DNA of 33,290 nt from Oscillatoriaceae cyanobacterium Prado104. Lineage in GTDB: Bacteria; Cyanobacteriota; Cyanobacteriia; Cyanobacteriales; Microcoleaceae. The translations under genes were made by a program, and so were the position numbers. The notes beneath the pieces were generated by a model that had not been told where the DNA came from, searched no databases, and saw nothing but the letters and a program-made list of their open reading frames with translations. Below, one piece after another: positions 7,555-14,875 of the stretch; the stretch's first letter is position 1; each line of letters opens with the position of its first letter. The stretch lies in the NCBI GenBank assembly GCA_025454405.1, contig JALOON010000071.1, forward strand, positions 1-33,290, in the 5' to 3' direction.

Positions 7555-8067
7555 ATGCGACGGTTATTTTCGGCACTAGCGGTTACAGGTTGCTTGCTGG
7601 CAGGGTTGCCCGCGATCGGTTTAGCTCAAGGAATGCCGGGATTCACGATTTTCGGAGGACCAGAGCGAGCTAATCAGTTAAGCTACCGCTTGGATTACGG
7701 CAAAGCCGGGATGAACGGTGACAGGTACAGGCTGCGAATTCCTGCCAAAAAAGTAAGTCTGGCGATCGCCCAAATCAACATTTCCTATCCTGATTACTAC
7801 AAAGGCGAATTCGACGAAAAAGACATTAAAGTCCGCGTCAAAAACAAAGATATCGCATTGCAAGAAGTAATTTGGGATAAAGAAAACCGCTTCATTGAAA
7901 TTTATCCTCAAGATCCGATTCCTGCTGGCAGCAATGTGGAAATTGTGCTTTCTAATGTCAGAAATCCTAGTCCGGGTGGAATGTATCATTTTAACGTCCG
8001 CATCCGCACTCCTGGGGATGTTCCTTTGTTGCGTTATTTAGGTACTTGGTTGTTGAGCATCAGTTAA
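7555..8067 (+). CDS. DUF2808 domain exported protein
   Basis: A 170-aa protein with a cleavable signal peptide: MRRLFSALAVTGCLLAGLPA, with a likely cut after GLAQ near residue 25. The mature part matches DUF2808: YRLRIPAKKVSLAIAQINISYPDYY, DIKVRVKNKDI, WDKENRFIEIYPQDPIPAGSNVEIVLSNVRNP and MYHFNVRI. The fold is predicted to be a beta sandwich; the function is unknown. It is common in cyanobacteria and likely periplasmic or outer-membrane associated. A good ribosome binding site, GAGGAG, precedes ATG 7555. The gene stands alone. Confidence 0.88.
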   Translation: MRRLFSALAVTGCLLAGLPAIGLAQGMPGFTIFGGPERANQLSYRLDYGKAGMNGDRYRLRIPAKKVSLAIAQINISYPDYYKGEFDEKDIKVRVKNKDIALQEVIWDKENRFIEIYPQDPIPAGSNVEIVLSNVRNPSPGGMYHFNVRIRTPGDVPLLRYLGTWLLSIS

Positions 8068-8080
8068 GCTGAAAAAACAC

Positions 8081-8122
8081 GTTTGCAGTTGCGAACGAGC
8101 ATTTTCAGACGCAACTGCAAAC
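8081..8122. terminator. 13-bp perfect hairpin after the DUF2808 gene
   Basis: GTTTGCAGTTGCG (8081-8093) and CGCAACTGCAAAC (8110-8122) pair perfectly around a 16-nt loop, starting 13 nt after the stop codon. No long T-run follows, so it may stabilise the mRNA 3' end or terminate weakly. Confidence 0.55.
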
Positions 8123-8432
8123 TGCACAATTACAATACCCGATTCGCTGGCATTATCTCTTTTTAAATTAACCGCAGAGGACGCAGAGGGCGCAGAGAGA
8201 GAGGAAGAAAAGTGAGGGGATAATTAACACATATTTAGGAGTTGAACTCCTATGCGCAAGTTTTGTGGCAGTCTTTTTTCTGTTCGATCGCTAGCGAAAA
8301 TTACGACAAAATACCCCGGATGTTTACCCTTCTGTAATGCATTTGCGCTCGAGCGAATTAAGTTTGGCAGAATAGTATGCCAACTCTGGTAAAGTTTATC
8401 ATATAAATCAACTGTTTCTGGCGGTTCCTCCG
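8123..8432. repeat. Intergenic region with a 9-nt tandem repeat
   Basis: CGCAGAGGA, CGCAGAGGG and CGCAGAGAG stand in tandem at 8173-8199. This GCAGAGG motif is a widespread cyanobacterial intergenic repeat. A 108-codon minus-strand frame (8224-8550) overlaps the start of the next gene and has no recognisable features. Confidence 0.6.
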
Positions 8433-9170
8433 GTGATTTCCAAGCCCCAATTGCAAAATTTACCCAGCACTGCCGACCTGCCCTGTTCGGACGATACGCC
8501 CGTGGATAACGAAGACCAAAACCTGCTACCAAATCTGTTGCTGATGTCATTAATTTACCTCTGGTCAGCGCGGATGGATTGGTACTTCGGCGTCGATATG
8601 GCAGTGTATCACACCACCGGCATCAGTCCAAAAGTACCTGTAGTTCCTGATGGTTTCCTGAGTCTGGGAGTCGAACGCAAGAAGGGAGGAAAATCCCGGC
8701 GCAGCTATGCAACTTGGGAAGAAAACGATATTGTGCCAATTTTTGTGTTGGAAATGGTATCCCACCGTCCGGGAGGCGAATATGACGAAAAACTGGAACT
8801 ATATACGAAGTTAGGCGTACTGTATTACCTAATTTACAATCCAGAATTTTGGAGGCGCGATCGACACCAACCGTTTGAATTGTACAAACTAGAAAATGGC
8901 GTTTATCAACTGCAAATAGGCGAACCTTATTGGATGCCGGAGGTAGGCTTGGGAATCGGGCGCTATCGAGGTGTCGTAGGTGGTTTGTCCCAGGAGATTT
9001 TGGCATGGTATGATGCTGCGGGCGATCGCGAATTGAATCCTGAAGAGCGGGAAAGACAGCGCACGGAACAAGAGCGACTGGCTAAGGAACAAGCCCTGGA
9101 ACGTGCAAAACGCTTAGAAGAACTGCTTAGAGCGCAAGGAATCGATCTCGATCGATTACCGGATCTGTAG
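8433..9170 (+). CDS. Uma2-family (DUF820) putative restriction-like nuclease
   Basis: A 245-aa protein starting with GTG at 8433. The Uma2 pattern, a PD-(D/E)xK-like fold, is visible as PVVPDGFLSLGVER, then PIFVLEMVSHRPGGEYDEKLELYTKLGVLYYLIYNPE. The Asp of PDG, the Glu of LEMVS and the Lys of YDEK are the likely catalytic residues. The C-terminal 50 residues are a charged coiled coil (RERQRTEQERLAKEQALERAKRLEELL), common in cyanobacterial Uma2 proteins. Uma2 genes are highly multiplied in filamentous cyanobacteria and their biological role is not established. Two further paralogues lie at 31533-33147. No partner gene suggests a restriction system. Confidence 0.82.
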   Translation: MISKPQLQNLPSTADLPCSDDTPVDNEDQNLLPNLLLMSLIYLWSARMDWYFGVDMAVYHTTGISPKVPVVPDGFLSLGVERKKGGKSRRSYATWEENDIVPIFVLEMVSHRPGGEYDEKLELYTKLGVLYYLIYNPEFWRRDRHQPFELYKLENGVYQLQIGEPYWMPEVGLGIGRYRGVVGGLSQEILAWYDAAGDRELNPEERERQRTEQERLAKEQALERAKRLEELLRAQGIDLDRLPDL

Positions 9171-9329
9171 GATGATACCTTTTTGACAGCGAACTCAAAT
9201 TTTATGTAGATGATTGGCAAATATTTCCTAAAGGGGGAACTATTCTACGAACACCTTAAATTAAAACAAATTTTATCAATTCCTGCCGATCGCGATCGAG
9301 ACTGGAAATATGGAACTTTGAGAGCCTTA

Positions 9330-9437
9330 ATGGCGAAAATAGCCCATCAATCTGGGGATGTTGGTGCCGATTTCTCTCGCACTAATAATCCCAACGGGGT
9401 TTGGAGTTACGGGTGGGCGCTAAATTTGCGATCGCCT
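9330..9437 (+). pseudogene. Possible remnant of an exported or PEP-CTERM-type protein gene
   Basis: A short frame here reads DVGADFSRTNNPNGVWSYGW. The NPNGVWSYG motif with a preceding ADFS is typical of the region just after the signal peptide in many cyanobacterial exported (often PEP-CTERM) proteins. There is no signal peptide before it, and the similarity stops after about 35 residues as the frame runs into unrelated sequence. I take it as a decayed fragment. It lies in the otherwise gene-free stretch 9171-9603. Confidence 0.35.
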
Positions 9438-9603
9438 TTTGTCCTCTGCTGCGATCCTACGGACTCGCGGCGACAATTGTACTAACTGCGCGTTAGTCAA
9501 GAGAAATCTGATTTTTTTTCAGTTAATGCGATCGCCCTGGCAATGCCTCAATAAAACTGGAAATTCAACCTCGATCGAGTCGTTTCGATCGACCGTGAAT
9601 GGA

Positions 9604-10818
9604 TCAGTTAAATCCACAAGCTGGATTGAGAAAAAAACGCCAACCGCCCACATAACCCGAACCGTAAGTGTAATAGCTATATCCCATATCATAGGGATAG
9701 TAACCCTTGGGAACGCGCTGCGGATCTATGGCATTGAATGCTGAGTTATAAAGCCTGTGCAGGCGACGAAAATCATCAGAAGAAGAGGGTGATTTGTTCC
9801 AACCAAGAGCTATATACGATGCGGTAGCTATCTCATAACTGGGACGCTCTTGGTTGATAGGTAAAATCTTTTTTTCTGCTAAAACAGAGGCTTGAGCGCT
9901 CAGCCCGAATTGACCTTGAGAATACTGCATCCACAAATCATCCGCAGCTTTTAGTAAGTAGCACGGAATGACTTCGTGGCTGTCTGATTTGCCAAATTCT
10001 GCAAGGTTTGCTTGGCGATAGCGATCGAACAAAATTCTAGTGATTTTATCTGCTTCTATCCACTGTTTTTTTGCCAGTGCTTGCTCCAGTCGATCGAATA
10101 ATTTCGCAAGTCCTTTACCTCCCCAATCCGGCGTATCGCCCCAACGTTCGGCTGCTTGTTTGAGGAGACAGCGTTGTTCGCGGGAATTGCGATCGCAACC
10201 CGCATAATATTCGTTGCGAGCAAGTGCGATCGGCACGCGATCGACCGCATTATAACTGCAGTATTGCAATCTTTTACCGATCGCGGCAACTCCACCCCAA
10301 ACACTGCCGCTAACTCCATTCCCCGTAATCGCAGGCAAATGCCCCTGAGGCGCTTGGGTTGAAAAATCTAGTTTGTCATAAATCCGCCATTTCCCTCGAT
10401 CGCGCCAACCGACTCGATCGCCAAATTTCTCTGCTATTTGAGGATTGTATTGGCCGACAGTACCGCCGACAGACAGCCAAATCAGTCGCTGTTGGCTGAA
10501 ACCAAATTTACCTTTACTGTGTTCTGTCCACAATCGATCGATCTGCACCAGGGCCGCGCAATCTAGCTTTTCCACATCTGTTATATTCAGCCAACCTTCC
10601 TCAGCGCGATCGCTTTTTTTCAGCAACAGTTGCAGAGTTTCCGCATCAGCGGACCGCCAATTTTGTGCTTTAAGTTCTTCAGTCAGGCGCGCAAAATCGC
10701 TATCTGGTTTTTTGCTCGATCGGATTTGACAAGATAGCAAGCTTAGAGCGATAATGACGATCGCGAGCGAGCGTAACTTCCTGTTTTTTTGCGCGGCGGT
10801 AAAACGATGCTGAGACAT
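9604..10818 (-). CDS. Lipoprotein with two GUN4-like domains
   Basis: The start at ATG 10818 gives a lipoprotein signal: hydrophobic residues 18-28 and lipobox LLSC with Cys30; the upstream extension to 11013 lacks such sense. The 404-aa protein carries a clear first GUN4 domain (about 40-175): LTEELKAQNWRSADAETLQLLL, ALVQIDRLWTEHSKGKFGFS, FGDRVGWR and APQGHLPA. A second, more divergent copy (about 235-330) reads FDRLEQALAKKQWIEADKIT, then CYLLKAADDLWMQYSQGQFGLS, and lacks the WR and GHLP motifs. The tail is rich in Tyr and Gly. GUN4 binds porphyrins and activates Mg-chelatase in the cytoplasm. This protein should instead be anchored outside the plasma membrane, so its role is unknown. It is related in layout to the protease-GUN4 lipoprotein at 567-1751. 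Confidence 0.85.
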   Translation of the reverse strand: MSQHRFTAAQKNRKLRSLAIVIIALSLLSCQIRSSKKPDSDFARLTEELKAQNWRSADAETLQLLLKKSDRAEEGWLNITDVEKLDCAALVQIDRLWTEHSKGKFGFSQQRLIWLSVGGTVGQYNPQIAEKFGDRVGWRDRGKWRIYDKLDFSTQAPQGHLPAITGNGVSGSVWGGVAAIGKRLQYCSYNAVDRVPIALARNEYYAGCDRNSREQRCLLKQAAERWGDTPDWGGKGLAKLFDRLEQALAKKQWIEADKITRILFDRYRQANLAEFGKSDSHEVIPCYLLKAADDLWMQYSQGQFGLSAQASVLAEKKILPINQERPSYEIATASYIALGWNKSPSSSDDFRRLHRLYNSAFNAIDPQRVPKGYYPYDMGYSYYTYGSGYVGGWRFFLNPACGFN

Positions 10819-11092
10819 AAACTTGGATAGTGCAAAGAAGGCTGTAAAGATGTCAAATTTCAAATTTTCTTCTCTCTTCCAGTTAGCTATTATAAACCCC
10901 TGATGTATCAAAGAGTAAACCCAAATACTAGAAAGAGATTGAGAATAAGCTGATGTAATTTTTGAATGGGTTTCTGAATCTGTGGCAGCATGAATTTCTC
11001 CTAATTTCCTCAACTTGTTGGTCTAGAGTTTAACTTTATATATTGGTAGAGGATTGAGTATTAGTTTACTAGATTGCTATGTCGTTTTATCA

Positions 11093-11494
11093 ATGTTCAA
11101 AATCAGCGAAGTCTCCCGTATTTTAGGAATCAATCCCCAAACGCTGTATTTTTACGAGCGGATTGGGCTGATTCCATCTCCCCAGCGTACAGAAGCCGGA
11201 TATCGGCTTTTTAGCCAGTTAGATATAGATCGACTTGTCTTTATTAGCCGTGCCAAGTCTTTAGGGCTGAGTTTGGATGATATTAAGGAGATTCTATCGT
11301 TAAAGGAAGGGAAATTACTCACCTGTAAAGCTGTTTATGAAAGACTCAGCAAAAAAGTTAAGGAAATTGAGGAAAATATCGACCAATTGCGAGCGCTCCA
11401 TAATGAGCTAGTACCTTTAGTCGAGCAATGCAAAACCAACTTTGACCATCCCGATCCAGCTTATCAATGCCTCGTCCTTGACACAGAACAATAA
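11093..11494 (+). CDS. MerR-family transcriptional regulator
   Basis: A 133-aa protein from ATG 11093. The N-terminal winged helix is canonical: FKISEVSRILGINPQTLYFYERIGLI, then GYRLFSQLDIDRLVFI and LGLSLDDIKEIL. A coiled-coil dimer helix follows (about 79-108). Cysteines lie at 78, 113 and 126. Cys78 to Cys113 has the same 35-residue spacing as Cys82 to Cys117 of Tn501 MerR, which bind metal across the dimer. The protein may therefore sense a metal, metalloid or thiol-reactive signal; the ligand cannot be read from sequence. It lies directly upstream of an operon on the same strand, whose promoter has a MerR-type operator. Confidence 0.9.
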   Translation: MFKISEVSRILGINPQTLYFYERIGLIPSPQRTEAGYRLFSQLDIDRLVFISRAKSLGLSLDDIKEILSLKEGKLLTCKAVYERLSKKVKEIEENIDQLRALHNELVPLVEQCKTNFDHPDPAYQCLVLDTEQ

Positions 11495-11548
11495 AAAACC
11501 CTACTTAAAGATCGTCAAAATCAAAAACCAGATATTTTGAAAAACCCC

Positions 11549-11580
11549 TTGACATTATACATAGGTATAAGGTTTATAGT
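11549..11580 (+). promoter_or_regulatory. MerR-type promoter/operator of the DUF442-thioredoxin-permease operon
   Basis: A consensus -35 box TTGACA (11549-11554) and a -10-like TATAGT (11575-11580) are separated by 20 bp (18-19 bp if the -10 is read one or two bases earlier). The spacer contains a perfect dyad, TTATAC-ATAG-GTATAA (11555-11570), extended outward with one mismatch to 22 bp. An overlong spacer carrying the dyad is the hallmark of promoters activated by MerR proteins through DNA untwisting. The adjacent merR-like gene is the obvious regulator. Confidence 0.82.
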
Positions 11581-11618
11581 TAAATCAACCAAGACGAGCG
11601 TCTATTGAGTGCGTCATT

Positions 11619-12047
11619 ATGTTCAAAACCATCACCAATACCCTAGCCATTGGTTCTATTGCCGAGTCTGAAGCCTTGCAAGAAATTGCCCAAAAAGGCT
11701 ACAAGACTGTGATTGATTTGTGTCCTGCTGCTGAGGGAAATCAGCTTGATGCGTCAATGGTGAAAGAACAGGCTTTGGAATATGTCAGTGTTCCCGTTTC
11801 ACTCAAAAACTTGACAGTCGAAACACTAGAAGCTTTTAAACAGGCGGTGAAAGCATCCCCCCAGCCGATTTATACTCGCTGTGCCTCTGGATTGCGGGCG
11901 GGCGTATTTACCTTATTGGTATTGGCAGAACAAGAAGGCTGGACAGAGGCGCAATATTTTGAGCAATTTCAGACGTTGGGAATTGACCAGAAGCCTAACT
12001 GTCCTCTTGGAAGTTTTGCTCATACTTACTTTGAGAAAAAAGTCTAG
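11619..12047 (+). CDS. DUF442 / beta-lactamase-hydrolase-like phosphatase family protein
   Basis: A 142-aa single-domain protein. It resembles the dual-specificity-phosphatase-like DUF442 (Blh N-terminal) family: LAIGSIAESEALQEIAQKGYKTVIDLCP, then a catalytic-loop motif TRCASGLRAG with Cys88 and Arg93. Such domains are often joined to persulfide dioxygenases or sulfide-responsive operons, where they may handle persulfides; other members look like phosphatases. Here it is the first gene after the MerR-type promoter and is followed by a thioredoxin-like protein and a permease, which favours a thiol, sulfide or metalloid role. The exact reaction is unknown. No strong ribosome binding site precedes ATG 11619. 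Confidence 0.8.
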   Translation: MFKTITNTLAIGSIAESEALQEIAQKGYKTVIDLCPAAEGNQLDASMVKEQALEYVSVPVSLKNLTVETLEAFKQAVKASPQPIYTRCASGLRAGVFTLLVLAEQEGWTEAQYFEQFQTLGIDQKPNCPLGSFAHTYFEKKV

Positions 12048-12101
12048 AGAATCTGGACATTAGCCGAACTGAATTACAGAATACAAAAAAGGAGTTATGC
12101 C

Positions 12102-12344
12102 ATGAATGCGATCGAAATTGAAATTTTGGGTTCAGGCTGCAAAAAATGCCAACAGCTAGAGGCAAATGCTAAAGAAGCTGTAACTAATCTCAATTTAATT
12201 GCTGAAGTTTCACATATTACCGACCCCATCAAAATTGCTAAACGAGGTGTGATGTCTACTCCCGCCATGACAATCAATGGCAAAGTTGTCAGCAAAGGTC
12301 AAGTGCTCAGTCCCGAACAAATTCAGCCCCTATTACAGCGTTAA
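12102..12344 (+). CDS. Small thioredoxin-fold protein (TM0996/MTH895 family)
   Basis: An 80-aa mini-thioredoxin: IEIEILGSGCKKCQQLEANA with the redox motif Cys13-Lys-Lys-Cys16, then MSTPAMTINGKVV with the cis-Pro loop. This family (redox-active disulfide protein 2) is short and typically lies beside UPF0718 permeases, as here. The permease starts 13 nt downstream. It probably passes electrons or a thiol-bound substrate to partners of the same operon; that is inferred from context. A clear AAGGAG site precedes ATG 12102. Confidence 0.9.
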   Translation: MNAIEIEILGSGCKKCQQLEANAKEAVTNLNLIAEVSHITDPIKIAKRGVMSTPAMTINGKVVSKGQVLSPEQIQPLLQR

Positions 12345-12356
12345 AGAGGCAAAGTT

Positions 12357-13355
12357 ATGTTCGATCCGTTTTATCCATTTGATTGGTTGGCAACCCAGAT
12401 TGTCACCCAAATCTTGGGCTTGTCGATCGCATCGCATTTAGGATCTAGTCTGCACTTCTTTCTTTATGATGTGCCAAAAGTCTTAACATTACTGATTGTA
12501 ATTAGCTTGATTGTTGGGATATTTCAAAGCTTTTTAGAACCAGAGCGCGTTCGCTCTTTGCTAGCAGGAAAGCGCACTTTTGCCGGAAATATTTTGGCGG
12601 CAATGGTAGGAATTGTCACACCGTTTTGTTCTTGCTCTGCGGTTCCTTTATTCATCGGATTCTTAGAAGCCGGTGTACCTTTAGGCGTGACTTTCTCCTA
12701 TCTGATGGCAGCGCCAATGGTAAATGAGGTTGCTGTTATTCTTTTGTGGGGATTGTTTGGACTAAAGGTGACGCTGATCTATATCGGTTTTGGCGTGGGT
12801 TTGGCGATCGCCTCTGGATATATCATCGGATTACTAAAATTAGAAAAATGGGTGGAACCCTTTGTTTGGGAACTGCAAAAATCTCGTCAAGAAATACCTC
12901 AAGGTGATGAGGACAATCTAGAACCAGTGATGCTAACTTGGGGGCAAAGATTTGAGCAAGGATGGTTCCAATCGAGCGAAATTGTGCGATCGGTGTGGCT
13001 CTATGTCGTGGGTGGAATTGCGATCGGGGCAGGGATTCATGGTTATGTACCGACAGATTTTATTGTCAAATATGCAGGGGCGAATAATCCTTTTGCAGTG
13101 CCGATCGCAGTAATTTTGGGTGTTCCACTCTATGCAAACATTGCGGGTGTAATGCCGATTACTGAAGCTTTAGTCAATAAAGGAATGCCTATGGGTACAG
13201 TTTTAGCCTTTACAATGGCAGTAACAGCACTATCTCTTCCTGAAATAGTGATTCTCAAAAAAGTGCTACGACCCCAATTATTAGCCGTATTTGTCGGGTT
13301 AATGACCATTGGCATTATCAGTATTGGTTACACATTCAATGCCATAATTAATTAA
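12357..13355 (+). CDS. UPF0718/ArsP-like permease
   Basis: A 332-aa protein with about eight hydrophobic helices and the family signature IVTPFCSCSAVPLFIGFLEAGVPLG, where Cys91 and Cys93 sit in a putative substrate-path motif. MAAPMVNEVAVILLWGLFG and a second-half repeat, VPLYANIAGVMPITEALVNKG, are also typical. Family members include ArsP, which exports trivalent organoarsenicals; many have unknown substrates. Preceded by an AGAGG site, it is the third gene of the MerR-controlled operon. Export of a thiophilic compound is the most economical guess. Confidence 0.88.
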   Translation: MFDPFYPFDWLATQIVTQILGLSIASHLGSSLHFFLYDVPKVLTLLIVISLIVGIFQSFLEPERVRSLLAGKRTFAGNILAAMVGIVTPFCSCSAVPLFIGFLEAGVPLGVTFSYLMAAPMVNEVAVILLWGLFGLKVTLIYIGFGVGLAIASGYIIGLLKLEKWVEPFVWELQKSRQEIPQGDEDNLEPVMLTWGQRFEQGWFQSSEIVRSVWLYVVGGIAIGAGIHGYVPTDFIVKYAGANNPFAVPIAVILGVPLYANIAGVMPITEALVNKGMPMGTVLAFTMAVTALSLPEIVILKKVLRPQLLAVFVGLMTIGIISIGYTFNAIIN

Positions 13356-13478
13356 TTGACTTACCCCACTTAGTCAGGCTGATGAAATCAGGAGTAGCGA
13401 TCGCTACCTCTAGCTTTCCTTACTTTACAAATGATTGAGAACGGTTACAGGTCGGATATTTTGGCATAAAGTGAAATT

Positions 13479-13937
13479 ATGGTTTCTACACTCGGTTCGC
13501 CCTCTACATTACCCGTAGAATGTCCGCCTTTAGGCACAGGGCTGGATGGACTGCCGCTCCCAGATCCAGCGGCGGTTGAAGAGTGCTGCAATTGGTTGAA
13601 ATTCAATCGGCTTTGGGGGCAATTGCCAGATCTAGCACTGCAAGACATTGCCCGCTCGCTGCACCTGCTCGAGGTCGAACCGAGAACGTTCATCTATCAA
13701 ACGAATCAACCCGCGATCGGGCTATACCTGCTGAAGTGGGGCGCGGTTGAGATTTATCGACTCTCCTCAAGGAGTACCAATGTTGCAGCTTTCCTTCAGG
13801 GTGTAACGCTCCTTTCCGCTTCGATCTTCAGTGTCTATCCTCTGTTACGAATCACCAAACGCCCCTTGCTCAGCAATCTTCCCCACTTGCTGTTAATTGC
13901 CGGACTGACGGTGACGAGTTTCTGGCTAATCATTTGA
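13479..13937 (+). pseudogene. Chimeric ORF: cyclic-nucleotide-binding fragment joined to membrane helices
   Basis: Residues about 35-95 (WGQLPDLALQDIARSLHLLE, then QPAIGLYLLKWGAVEIYRLSS) look like the first strands of a cyclic-nucleotide-binding domain of Crp type. The domain stops abruptly near residue 97. It continues into about 55 residues of unrelated hydrophobic sequence, with two predicted helices: FLQGVTLLSASIFSVYPLL and LPHLLLIAGLTVTSFWL. A complete cNMP domain needs about 110 residues, so this one is truncated. The simplest reading is an in-frame deletion that joined two genes. The next gene, cysK, also has an internal deletion. A real small protein cannot be excluded. Confidence 0.5.
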
Positions 13938-13955
13938 GGTGTATTTCATTTGCTT

Positions 13956-14600
13956 ATGAACATTTATGCCAACATTACTGAAATCATCGGTCACACGCCG
14001 CTAGTTCAACTTCAACGATTACCGCAGCAATTTGGCTGCGTCGCCGAAATAGTCCTCAAACTAGAGGGGATGAATCCGGCAAAATCAGTGAAAGACCGGA
14101 TTGCCGTCAGCATGATGCTAGAAGCAGAACAGGCAGGTTTGATTCAACCCGGAATTTCTACGATCGTTGAAGCAACCTCCGGGAATACTGGCATCGGGTT
14201 AGCAATGGCCTGTGCAGCTAAAGGCTATCATCCGATCTTGACCATGCCAGACAATATTGTTGCGATCGAACCGGCAAATAGTGCTGTGCTGAGTGAGAAA
14301 CCGGCGGGTTTCCATAATCTACAAGGCATTGGAGCAGGGTTTATTCCTGATGTTTTGCGAGTGGATTTGATTGATGAAATTGTGGCAGTTACCGAAGCGC
14401 AGGCTTACGAGACGGGACGGCAATTGGCGCAAGTCGAAGGGATTATGAGCGGCATTTCAACGGGCGCGGCTGTCTGCGCGGGGTTACAAATTGGTCAGCG
14501 ATCGCACTACCAGAATCAACGAATTGCGATCGTCCAACCCAGTGCGGGAGAACGATATCTCAGCACGGCAATGTGGGCAGAACTCAAGCGATCGCCATAA
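13956..14600 (+). pseudogene. cysK: Cysteine synthase with an internal in-frame deletion
   Basis: The frame from ATG 13956 gives about 214 aa against roughly 310-325 for CysK. The N-terminal part is intact: ITEIIGHTPLVQL, the PLP lysine in AKSVKDRIA (Lys46) and the substrate loop ATSGNTGIGLA. After ILTMPD (about residue 99) it jumps to IVAIEPANSAVLS, which belongs near residue 210 of a normal enzyme. About 110 residues are missing, including the GTGGT phosphate-binding loop that holds PLP. The C-terminal part (GIGAGFIPDVL, MSGISTGAAV) is normal. Without the PLP loop it is very unlikely to be active, although the frame remains open. Confidence 0.8.
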
Positions 14601-14875
14601 CAGCTTTTTCGATAAATCAAAACAATTATTAGGAACAAATAAGATATGAATCAATAAATTAGTGTCAATCTATCTTGAGTTTGTTTGCTGGCAATCTAAC
14701 GAGTTAGCGAGAATTTATGTGTCAAGAATCGTTGCATATCTCGATCGCGCGTTTCAGTCTTAAGTTTAAACTAACGCTCCGAAACATTATTCCTATCTTA
14801 ATATACTGGGTAACAGGGAATGTTTCGCCTACAATTACAATATCTAGCATCTAACCAAAAAAGAGCATCAAAACT

